Origin: an uncultured Clostridia bacterium
Lineage (GTDB): Bacteria > Bacillota > Clostridia > Saccharofermentanales > Saccharofermentanaceae
NCBI GenBank assembly: GCA_946405115.1
Contig: CAMJGB010000111.1
Location: 1 to 6,283 of the forward strand
Reading direction: 5' to 3'
DNA length: 6,283 bases
Made by a program: the position numbers and the translations under genes. Positions within the stretch are counted from its first letter, which is position 1. Each line of letters opens with the position of its first letter. The notes below the pieces were generated by a model that was not told the origin of the DNA, searched no databases, and was given only the letters and a program-made list of their open reading frames with translations. Shown here piece after piece: positions 1-5,931 of the stretch.

Positions 1-303
<303 letters not shown>

Positions 304-308
304 TCCTC

Positions 309-815
309 ATGGCTTCAAGCGATAACACAACTAAGCTTACTATCTTCACGCCTTATAAGAAGTTCTTCGAAGGTGATGTAACATCTGTCGTTATTCCGAC
401 GATTGACGGTCAGATGGGCTTCATGCCCGGACATCCGCCTGTTATCGTTGCTTTGAAACCCGGCATGTCCCACTTCGAGCTTTCAAACGGTGAAGCTAAG
501 TATTTTACCGTTTCCGAAGGATACTGCGAGGTTTCTCCCGACAACAGGATAACTGTTATCTGTAATGCTGCCGAGTTCCCTGAGGACTTAAGCCCCAGAC
601 ATACCTGCAGATCTTACACCGAGGCTGTTAAGAATCTCGAATCTGCCAGGAAAATCGAGGATAAGGCTGCACGTGATGTCCTTGTAAAAGAGTACTATCA
701 GGCAATTGACAGGGCGAAGGCGAGACGCCATCTTCTTGAGATGTATGGCTCCGATCATCAGAAGGAAAGAATCGCCATTCTTGTTGAAGAATTCGGCTGG
801 AAGGATCTGTTCTGA
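309..815 (+). CDS. atpC: F1 ATP synthase epsilon subunit with extended C-terminus
   Basis: This is the epsilon subunit of the F1 central stalk, which couples rotation and can inhibit ATP hydrolysis through its C-terminal helices. The N-terminal beta-sandwich spans about residues 7-92. It carries the family signatures TPYKKFFEGDVTSVVIPTIDGQMGFMPGH and FTVSEGYCEV in separate strands. A helical hairpin follows at about 100-148, including AIDRAKARRHL, which matches the RAxxRL-type helix of the family. At 168 residues it is longer than the common 130-140; the excess is a charged tail after about residue 148 ending in EEFGWKDLF. The ATG is five bases after the atpD stop with only a weak upstream Shine-Dalgarno, so translation is probably coupled to atpD. 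Its TGA at 813-815 directly abuts the stop codon of the opposite-strand FHA gene. Confidence 0.95.
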   Translation: MASSDNTTKLTIFTPYKKFFEGDVTSVVIPTIDGQMGFMPGHPPVIVALKPGMSHFELSNGEAKYFTVSEGYCEVSPDNRITVICNAAEFPEDLSPRHTCRSYTEAVKNLESARKIEDKAARDVLVKEYYQAIDRAKARRHLLEMYGSDHQKERIAILVEEFGWKDLF

Positions 816-820
816 TCAGA
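811..820. other. Palindromic tail-to-tail junction of two stop codons
   Basis: The 10-base sequence TCTGATCAGA is a perfect palindrome. It contains the TGA of atpC (813-815) and, on the other strand, the TGA of the FHA gene (816-818), with no base between them. A slightly larger imperfect stem can be drawn (804-809 with 817-822, one G-U pair, 7-base loop), but no run of T follows it on either strand. It is therefore not a recognisable intrinsic terminator. Transcripts from both sides probably run into each other's coding sequence. Confidence 0.6.
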
Positions 821-1931
821 TTATCTCTATCTTGAATTCTCTTTTGCCGAGCATCAAAGTCTGATCGCTTTTAATCTCATATTCTCTTCCGGGTTCAAGT
901 CTCACATTATTAAGGAATGTAGAGTTATCCGTAGACAGGTCGCTTACATAGTAAGTTTTGTTGACCTTCTTTATCTGAGCATGAATGGGAGACAGTTCTT
1001 TGTCAGGCGAGTAAATATCGCATAAGAATCTGTCGGAACCTATCGCAGCTTTGTCTGTATAGATAGCTTTCTTCTCTTCGGTTCCGGACACCGGATCCTT
1101 ACTTGTAAGTATAAGCGCATCGATACTGCTTCCGTTAGAACTATCCCCTCCGAAAAGCATTTGCTTCTTGGTGTTGTTAGTGTTCTTAGGAATCGTAATC
1201 TGAGGCTTATCCAGAAGTATGCGTCTTAACTTAACTATGAAGAAAACTTCAACTGCCGCGATAATGATTGCAATCGAATTAAGTCCTGTGATCGAGAATA
1301 TCAACGACAGTATGCTTAAGAGCATTATGACTTTGAACATTGGAAGATCAAGTAATTCAGGCTTGTTTGTTTCTTCTTTTATCGGTTCCTTAATCCTGTT
1401 TGCCTCGTCCTTAAGAAGCTCCGAGTCGTTTTGCTCGGATGCATAGATGATTCCGTCTATCTCATCAGGATCCAATACTTCCGTGAATGTTTCCGAATTA
1501 AGAAAGTCTCGAAGTCCGGTCTTAATTAAAGAGCTTATATTAAGTTTGCCCGGTTCAACCATACAGGGATCAAAGCACACTTTAAGTTCTGAATAATCCT
1601 CATCTGAGAAGATATATCTGTCATCCAATGTCACAGATGAGGGGGCGAGAAGATAGTCGGGAAGATCAGCAATAAAAAGGAGAAGGTCCCCGAGAGCCTT
1701 GCGAAGCTTATTGATCTTACTCAAATCTGATGGGCGGGTTAGATTAAGAGGTACAAGACCTGAGAAGTCATAAGAGGCTTCGTAATGGTTCAATGTCGGG
1801 ATTATGTATAAAGGAAGCATATGACCCGAAATGTTTTCTTCAATAATCTCACGGGTATAGCAGTGAACAGAGTCAATGTCTTCAATCTTTTTTATCACAA
1901 AATGTCCGTAGGGACCTTTCCTTATTTCCAT
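816..1931 (-). CDS. Membrane-anchored FHA-domain protein of the Tad locus (DUF6382-like N-terminus)
   Basis: This 371-residue protein has three parts. Residues 1 to about 165 form a soluble region resembling the DUF6382-type domain found before FHA domains in Clostridia; this is recognised by layout and is less certain. Two hydrophobic segments at about 199-216 and 218-235 form a membrane hairpin, followed by basic KLRR. A low-complexity Asn/Ser/Gly linker (about 248-270) leads to a C-terminal FHA fold at about 288-371. FHA domains bind phosphothreonine peptides. Here Ser314 and His317 match the SxxH motif, and D331-S333 with N336-S337-T338-F-L-N match the D-S-x-NGTxxN region. The usual GR at the first loop is Gly298-Ser299, and the Arg after the motif serine is Pro, so phosphopeptide binding may be altered. 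The ATG has AAAGG at complement 1940-1944, 8 bases upstream. It is the last gene of the pilus operon, 37 bases after flp. A scaffold or regulatory role is inferred. Confidence 0.85.
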   Translation of the reverse strand: MEIRKGPYGHFVIKKIEDIDSVHCYTREIIEENISGHMLPLYIIPTLNHYEASYDFSGLVPLNLTRPSDLSKINKLRKALGDLLLFIADLPDYLLAPSSVTLDDRYIFSDEDYSELKVCFDPCMVEPGKLNISSLIKTGLRDFLNSETFTEVLDPDEIDGIIYASEQNDSELLKDEANRIKEPIKEETNKPELLDLPMFKVIMLLSILSLIFSITGLNSIAIIIAAVEVFFIVKLRRILLDKPQITIPKNTNNTKKQMLFGGDSSNGSSIDALILTSKDPVSGTEEKKAIYTDKAAIGSDRFLCDIYSPDKELSPIHAQIKKVNKTYYVSDLSTDNSTFLNNVRLEPGREYEIKSDQTLMLGKREFKIEII

Positions 1932-1968
1932 AGTTTTGACCTTTATTAGTTTATTTTCTTATTACTTG

Positions 1969-2142
1969 TCAGCCGAACGCTCCGGTAACTCTTCCTTCGT
2001 CGAATACGTATTGCATTACGTTACCTGCGTATCGCATAAGACCTTCTCTAAATACCAGCGCTAATGCCACGAGCACAGCGATGATGATGACGATCTCCAC
2101 AGTACCCATACCGCGTTTGTTGCCGACGCCAAAAATCCGCAT
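1969..2142 (-). CDS. flp: Flp-type (class III, type IVc) prepilin, 57 residues
   Basis: This short gene encodes the likely structural subunit of the Tad pilus. The protein starts MRIFGVGNKRG, a short positively charged leader. MGTVEIVIIIAVLVALALVF follows as a single hydrophobic helix, then a short polar tail ending VTGAFG. The class III prepilin pattern is met: predicted cleavage after Gly11 places Glu16 at mature position +5, the residue needed for recognition by TadV-type peptidases and for subunit packing. The mature pilin would be 46 residues. The usual Tyr after the Glu (the EY of many Flp proteins) is Ile here. A very strong Shine-Dalgarno (AAAGGAGG, complement 2151-2158, spacing 8) fits a highly translated major subunit. 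It lies 21 bases after the TadB/TadC fusion gene and 37 before the FHA gene. It resembles the Flp1-like pilins of Firmicutes. No prepilin peptidase is visible nearby. Confidence 0.88.
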   Translation of the reverse strand: MRIFGVGNKRGMGTVEIVIIIAVLVALALVFREGLMRYAGNVMQYVFDEGRVTGAFG

Positions 2143-2150
2143 ATATCTAT

Positions 2151-2158
2151 CCTCCTTT
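2151..2158 (-). promoter_or_regulatory. Strong Shine-Dalgarno of flp
   Basis: AAAGGAGG on the minus strand, 8 bases before the flp ATG, is a near-perfect anti-16S match. It fixes the start of this 57-residue gene. As the pilin is fourth in the operon, strong initiation may raise its yield relative to the machine proteins; that interpretation is inferred. Confidence 0.85.
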
Positions 2159-2163
2159 GAAAT

Positions 2164-3714
2164 TTATATCCCCAATGAGATTATTGCCGGTGTTGTTGCT
2201 ACCAAGAGCACTGATACGAAGTCGAGCGTCATGGGAAACAGAAGTCCCAGCGCCTCGCGCTCTTGTTTTTTACGTGCCGCATTACGGCACAGGTTCCAGC
2301 AGGCAGATGCCTGCAAAGACAAAAGTCCCAGAACTTCTGAAGTACCCAGTCTTCCGTATCGTGCGACGAGAAGCAGTGCTGACTGCGCTTCAGGAATCTG
2401 AATCCTTAAGGACAGTTTCTCTACAGCATCAGAAGCAGTCATTCCGCTAAGCATCATCGCGCGAAGATTGCGTATCTCGGATGAAAGGCTGTTGCTTTCT
2501 TTAAATGCATAAGAACAGATGTCTATGGCCTTCGGAAGCTGAAGTCCCGCTTCGAGCAATGTGTTGATAAGACACAGAAATAACGGCATATCGCGCATCA
2601 GATTCTCGCGCCTTAGTTCTGCATCCTTCCTTATGTCATAAGCACCCAATACGGCTACTGTGATGGTAAGAAGAGGACTGAACAGAAGTTTGATGCCAGC
2701 TGCCTTCAGTACCAAAGCTGAAAGAATCAGAACCACAGAGCAGGTAATTACCTGCTTCTTAAGATAGTTCTCGTAAGCAAGTCTCGGATTGATCGACAGT
2801 TCGTTGAAGATCTCGTGCCTTGATGCGATGAATCCCGCAGGCATTATCTTCTTCAGAAGATCGGTTAGTACAATCTTCTGTTCTGATGACATATCAGCAT
2901 CTTTATCTGTGCCTTTATCCTTCTTGGATTTCTCGGAATGAGTCATGAAACGGAACAGAAGCGCCGATGCGATTATCGCAACTGAGAATGCGGCGATTAG
3001 AATGATCGAACCTATCTTAGATACTCTGGCAGTCTCAAGATATCCGCCTCCCATACGGTCGAGTGCAGCTGTTATAACGAATGGCATGAGACAGAGCATG
3101 ACAGCTTCCGCATTCTTGCCGGCATTAGCTGCATTAATCTCGTTTTGTACCGCATTCATCTCGGATAACATCTGGCAGCTGCTTCTTAATATGGCAAGGC
3201 TGTTGTTGCCGATATCAGATGAGATCGCCAGAGCATGGAATATCGGTATGGTCTCAGGAAAGTTGATCTCCTTCGAGAAAATATCTAATGCTTTATCGAG
3301 ACTCATATGAACCTTAATGTTGTTCTCAAGTGTTATGAGAGGCTTAACGAGTACACTCTTGCTTCCGAATGAATGCTCGATGACAGGTCTTATGAGCGTT
3401 AATGATCGTTCAATCGAGTATCCGCTGCTCACACTTGTTGTTAATACCTGAAGAAGGATGAGAAGCTGTGTCCTCAAGTGTTTGTAGTTTCCGGAGTATA
3501 TCTTCTTCATTAATTCCTTCCACGGGAAGAACCCGAGAATGATGCTGCCGATAAGTCTTGGTACCATCGCATTAATAAAGAACGAAGATATCGAATATAT
3601 AAGTATCACGAATATCGGATACACCCACAGATTCTTTATGAGAAAGGAAGAGGAGGCATCAGCCTTTGTAGGCACAAGTGTCTTTAAGTTCTTCATTATC
3701 GCAAACTCTTTCAC
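2164..3714 (-). CDS. Fused TadB-TadC inner-membrane platform protein (two T2SSF domains)
   Basis: This 516-residue protein joins what are usually two proteins, TadB and TadC. Together they form the membrane platform on which TadA drives pilin assembly. The first half has hydrophobic segments at about 31-47 and 50-65. A cytoplasmic T2SSF domain follows at about 83-205 (signature around SSGYSIERSL and ALAISSDIGNNSLAILR), then membrane segments at about 203-220 and 234-254. A charged linker (about 258-280, rich in Lys and Asp) leads to the second half: segments at about 322-339 and 342-359, a second T2SSF domain at about 372-485 (MRDMPLFLCLINTLLEAGLQ; LLVARYGRLGTSEVL), and a final segment at about 489-509 (LLFPMTLDFVSVLLV). 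The start is GTG at 3714, chosen because AAGGAGG lies 8 bases upstream; the in-frame ATG at 3696 is too far from it. The gene overlaps tadA by 56 bases. Two-domain PilC/GspF proteins are an alternative family, but the length and spacing fit TadB+TadC better. Confidence 0.88.
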   Translation of the reverse strand: MKEFAIMKNLKTLVPTKADASSSFLIKNLWVYPIFVILIYSISSFFINAMVPRLIGSIILGFFPWKELMKKIYSGNYKHLRTQLLILLQVLTTSVSSGYSIERSLTLIRPVIEHSFGSKSVLVKPLITLENNIKVHMSLDKALDIFSKEINFPETIPIFHALAISSDIGNNSLAILRSSCQMLSEMNAVQNEINAANAGKNAEAVMLCLMPFVITAALDRMGGGYLETARVSKIGSIILIAAFSVAIIASALLFRFMTHSEKSKKDKGTDKDADMSSEQKIVLTDLLKKIMPAGFIASRHEIFNELSINPRLAYENYLKKQVITCSVVLILSALVLKAAGIKLLFSPLLTITVAVLGAYDIRKDAELRRENLMRDMPLFLCLINTLLEAGLQLPKAIDICSYAFKESNSLSSEIRNLRAMMLSGMTASDAVEKLSLRIQIPEAQSALLLVARYGRLGTSEVLGLLSLQASACWNLCRNAARKKQEREALGLLFPMTLDFVSVLLVATTPAIISLGI

Positions 3715-4864
3715 AGCCTTTACCTCCTTCGTTTACAAATAACTTCTTAAGGCAAAAGTCCTTGCCTCTGGCAGGAAGAACAGAGCAGATCTCATCTACA
3801 TATCGTCTTCCGTTCCTGTCTCTTGTTATGTGGATCATGATGTCTATTCCCATCGACAGCTGCGTCATGATGGCATCATAAGGAAGAGAGGATCCTGCCA
3901 TTACCATGCCCGTTAATCGTTCAAGCATCTCGAGACACGAGTTCGCGTGGCCCGTGGACAAACTTCCTCTGTGACCTGTGTTAAGTGCATGCATCATGTC
4001 GGCACTTTCCGAGCCTCGGACCTCGCCTACGATGATCCTGTCAGGACGCATTCTCAGAGCGGCTCTTATCATCATCGCGATGTTAACTTCACCGCTGCCG
4101 TCTGGTCCCGGAAGCCTTGCTTCCATGCGAACAAGATTGTCTATGCCCCGAAGGTTCAGCTCGGCCGAATCTTCTATGGTAACGACTCTTTCATCATGCG
4201 GTATAAAGCACGAAAGCGTATTTAAAAACGTAGTCTTTCCTGAGCCTGTACCGCCGCAAAGAAAGATGGTCTTCTTGTTCTTTACACACTCGCACAGGAA
4301 CCTCGCCGCTTCTTCACTGATGAACCCCTGTCTTATCAAAGTGACGATATCGTGTGAGATACCGGTGAACTTACGTATGGTTACGATAGGTCCGTCAGGT
4401 GCGACAGGAGGGAGTACGCAGTTCGCTCTTGATCCGTCCGGAAGTCTTAAGTCGGAGATCGGATTTGCTTCGTTAAGCGGCCTGTTTCTGTTGGCAAAGA
4501 AACAGGATATAACGGTCTTCAGGGCTTCCTTATCCTTGAATCGAATGTCTGTCTTATAAAGCTTGCCGCCACGCTCGTAGAACACCTTGTCAGGGCCGTT
4601 TACCATAATCTCTGTTATGGTCGGATCTTCCATCAAAGGCTCAATGACATCGAGACGTCTTAAGCTGTTAAAGACGCTTTGTGCCAGTGTTCTTTTCTGT
4701 TCGAGCGGCAGCTGTGCCGTGCTTTGGTCAATGCCGATTACTTCGGAGATGATCTCCTTTAATCTGTCGTCAGAGGGATCCTGTTCTGCTCTTAATACAC
4801 TCAAGACGTAGTAGACTAGTTTCTCCTTGATCTCCTCTGATGTATCAAATGTTGATTGATTCAT
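3659..4864 (-). CDS. tadA: TadA/CpaF-family pilus assembly ATPase
   Basis: This is the cytoplasmic hexameric ATPase that powers Tad pilus assembly at the inner face of the membrane. At 401 residues it is of usual CpaF/TadA length. The N-terminal domain (about 1-160) includes DPTITEIMVNG, typical of the family. The ATPase core follows: Walker A GGTGSGKT at 204-211, Asp box TIEDSAEL at 229-236, Walker B region RIIVGEVRG at 276-284 with catalytic Glu281, and His box GHRGSLSTGHANS at 297-309 with His298 and His306. All catalytic motifs look intact. The last 20 or so residues, with Cys384, Cys388 and Cys397, are read from DNA that also encodes the start of the next gene and may be a non-conserved tail. 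The ATG overlaps the end of the tadZ-like gene by 20 bases and has only a distant GAGG, suggesting translational coupling. Confidence 0.96.
   Translation of the reverse strand: MNQSTFDTSEEIKEKLVYYVLSVLRAEQDPSDDRLKEIISEVIGIDQSTAQLPLEQKRTLAQSVFNSLRRLDVIEPLMEDPTITEIMVNGPDKVFYERGGKLYKTDIRFKDKEALKTVISCFFANRNRPLNEANPISDLRLPDGSRANCVLPPVAPDGPIVTIRKFTGISHDIVTLIRQGFISEEAARFLCECVKNKKTIFLCGGTGSGKTTFLNTLSCFIPHDERVVTIEDSAELNLRGIDNLVRMEARLPGPDGSGEVNIAMMIRAALRMRPDRIIVGEVRGSESADMMHALNTGHRGSLSTGHANSCLEMLERLTGMVMAGSSLPYDAIMTQLSMGIDIMIHITRDRNGRRYVDEICSVLPARGKDFCLKKLFVNEGGKGCERVCDNEELKDTCAYKG
3723..3729 (-). promoter_or_regulatory. Shine-Dalgarno of the TadB-TadC gene, embedded in tadA
   Basis: AAGGAGG on the minus strand lies inside the tadA reading frame, where it encodes part of tadA residues 379-381 (Glu-Gly-Gly). 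It is 8 bases before the GTG at 3714 and decides that start over the ATG at 3696. Confidence 0.85.
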
Positions 4865-5756
4865 ATTGCTGTCTGTAATCCTCGCAGTAATGCACTGTCA
4901 TCAAAGATCCTGATGATAATGCTCTCTTAAACATCCCTAATTCCTTAGTCATTCCCGTATCTTCGGTACACATTCTTGCCGGAAGCAGAATATGAAGTGT
5001 GTCAAAGAATGGGATAAACTCCGTAAGCTCTGATACTCTCCATCCTTCGACTACTACAAGTGCACCTGTATCTTCCTTCTCGCAAAGCGCCTTAAGATGT
5101 CCCAGAAGCTCCTTGCAGGCTTTGCTTCCAAGATCGAAGACATCGTCTTCGTTCTCAGGCTTGCCGCACGATAAGAAACCGCTGCTGTCCGGGTTCAAGT
5201 ATTCAAGAATCTGAACCGGTCTGAATCTTCGGTTCTCACACGCACGCAGAAGTTTTGTGACAGATCCTTCCGAATCCGAAGTGAATGTGGTCGGCATTCT
5301 TATTCCGGACATAAGATCGATCCTTATGGGATGCATACAGTCAAAGCTTTCAGGCCCTATCGCTTGTTTGATGAAAGTCTCCCTTTCATCTATATACGCG
5401 TAGGAGATCAGAAGCTTGAGTCTGTCCTTGTCTGAATACCCTGAAGGCACTGTAGACGTCTCCGTGCCCTTTATTCCCGTTAACTTCTCATAGATCATTC
5501 GCATGTCTATTATCCGGTGACCTTTACCGTCGTCGGTAAAGATGGGGATAGGAGAGCCCTCCCGCGGAAGTTCAGACGGATTAAACTGTCTGTCATCGTA
5601 GAGCGTGAAGATCTCGTCTATGAGCTTTAGGTCCACATCCCGGTCTTCGATGCCTGCCTGTTTGATATACGCTTGAGGAAACTTAGCTGATAGCCGTTCC
5701 TTCATGAGCGCATAAAGATAGCTGTCTTTCTCGTATATTATTATTCCGAATGCCAT
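4845..5756 (-). CDS. CpaE/TadZ-like pilus assembly protein without a P-loop
   Basis: This is a 303-residue protein at the head of the pilus operon. TadZ/CpaE proteins join an atypical receiver domain to a ParA/MinD-like ATPase and place the Tad machine in the cell. Here residues 1 to about 95 open like a receiver fold (GIIIYEKDSYLYALMKERL). From about 112 the layout follows a ParA-like domain: a strand LKLLISYA, then a strand VQILEYLN (181-188), and a third GALVVVEG (231-238) followed by a strand FDTLHILLPA. However, no Walker A lysine motif is present after LKLLISYA, where YIDERETFIK stands instead. This suggests a non-ATP-binding relative; the assignment rests on operon position and fold pattern. 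The start at 5756 is chosen because AAAGGA lies 9 bases upstream and the receiver strand follows at once. A longer start at 5795 lacks a Shine-Dalgarno. The gene overlaps tadA by 20 bases. Confidence 0.65.
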   Translation of the reverse strand: MAFGIIIYEKDSYLYALMKERLSAKFPQAYIKQAGIEDRDVDLKLIDEIFTLYDDRQFNPSELPREGSPIPIFTDDGKGHRIIDMRMIYEKLTGIKGTETSTVPSGYSDKDRLKLLISYAYIDERETFIKQAIGPESFDCMHPIRIDLMSGIRMPTTFTSDSEGSVTKLLRACENRRFRPVQILEYLNPDSSGFLSCGKPENEDDVFDLGSKACKELLGHLKALCEKEDTGALVVVEGWRVSELTEFIPFFDTLHILLPARMCTEDTGMTKELGMFKRALSSGSLMTVHYCEDYRQQYESINI

Positions 5757-5765
5757 ATCCCTTAT

Positions 5766-5771
5766 TCCTTT
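5766..5771 (-). promoter_or_regulatory. Shine-Dalgarno of the TadZ-like gene
   Basis: AAAGGA on the minus strand lies 9 bases before the ATG at 5756. It supports this start over the in-frame ATG codons at 5774 and 5795, neither of which has a comparable site. Confidence 0.7.
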
Positions 5772-5790
5772 CATGGCTGTTCTTATCGTT

Positions 5791-5819
5791 ATCATACATC
5801 GCTGAAACCAAGAAAAAAC
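5791..5819 (-). promoter_or_regulatory. Candidate promoter of the pilus operon
   Basis: On the minus strand TATGAT (complement 5791-5796) matches five of six bases of a sigma-A -10 box. At 17-base spacing the -35 position (5814-5819) reads GTTTTT, a poor match, within a run of T. A -10 without a good -35 is common in activator-dependent promoters, and the three Spo0A-box-like repeats lie just upstream. The predicted start near 5784 leaves a leader of under 30 bases to the ATG at 5756. This is prediction only. Confidence 0.4.
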
Positions 5820-5827
5820 CTACTAAA

Positions 5828-5857
5828 TTTCGACAATTTTCGACAATTTTCGACAAA
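5828..5857 (-). promoter_or_regulatory. Three tandem Spo0A-box-like sites with 10-bp period
   Basis: On the + strand TTTCGACAAT occurs three times back to back, the last copy ending AA rather than AT. Read on the minus strand each copy contains TGTCGAA, identical to the core of the Spo0A box (TGNCGAA), with flanks TTGTCGAAA also matching. The three heptamers lie at 5829-5835, 5839-5845 and 5849-5855, exactly one helical turn apart, the spacing on which Spo0A dimers are known to bind tandem boxes. They lie about 45-72 bases upstream of the candidate starts of both the pilus operon and metK. The heptamers read in the pilus-operon direction. Confidence 0.7.
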
Positions 5858-5865
5858 GCTCAGAG

Positions 5866-5894
5866 TTGAGGAGAAGGCGATGGAATGATAGAAT
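5866..5894 (+). promoter_or_regulatory. Candidate sigma-A promoter of metK
   Basis: TTGAGG (5866-5871) and TAGAAT (5889-5894) are separated by exactly 17 bases, four and five of six matches to sigma-A consensus. The predicted start near 5901 gives a leader of about 31 bases. An overlapping sigma-H-like reading also exists (AGGAGAA at 5869-5875, ATAGAAT at 5888-5894, 12-base gap) but is a weaker proposal. Confidence 0.5.
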
Positions 5895-5931
5895 CATAGT
5901 TCAGAAAACAAAGTATTAAGGCGGTAAACAT

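Noticed and set aside
804..822. Intrinsic terminator between atpC and the FHA gene
   Set aside because: The stem is short and includes a G-U pair, and neither strand has a T run after it.
1996..2002. Another Spo0A-like heptamer (CGTCGAA on the + strand) inside flp
   Set aside because: It has one mismatch, is single, and lies in coding sequence, so chance is the simplest explanation.
2155..2170. TATAAA overlapping the end of the TadB-TadC gene as an internal flp promoter
   Set aside because: No -35 match is found at usual spacing, and the start would fall in the Shine-Dalgarno of flp.
2081..3310. Several + strand open frames opposite flp and the TadB-TadC gene (2081-2401, 2157-2450, 2945-3310)
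   Set aside because: They are shadows of well-supported minus-strand genes with intact family motifs, and none has a plausible start site or known domain.
3978..4559. A 193-residue open frame on the + strand opposite tadA
   Set aside because: It is the antisense of a strongly conserved ATPase gene, has no recognisable domain or ribosome site, and its composition reflects the opposite-strand codons.
5757..5795. Longer start for the TadZ-like protein at 5795, adding 13 residues
   Set aside because: No Shine-Dalgarno precedes it and it would overlap the candidate -10 box; the start at 5756 has AAAGGA at 9 bases and begins directly at the expected first strand.
5828..5857. CRISPR-like or slippage repeat
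   Set aside because: The unit is only 10 bases, with no spacers and three copies; the match of each copy to the Spo0A box core explains it better.
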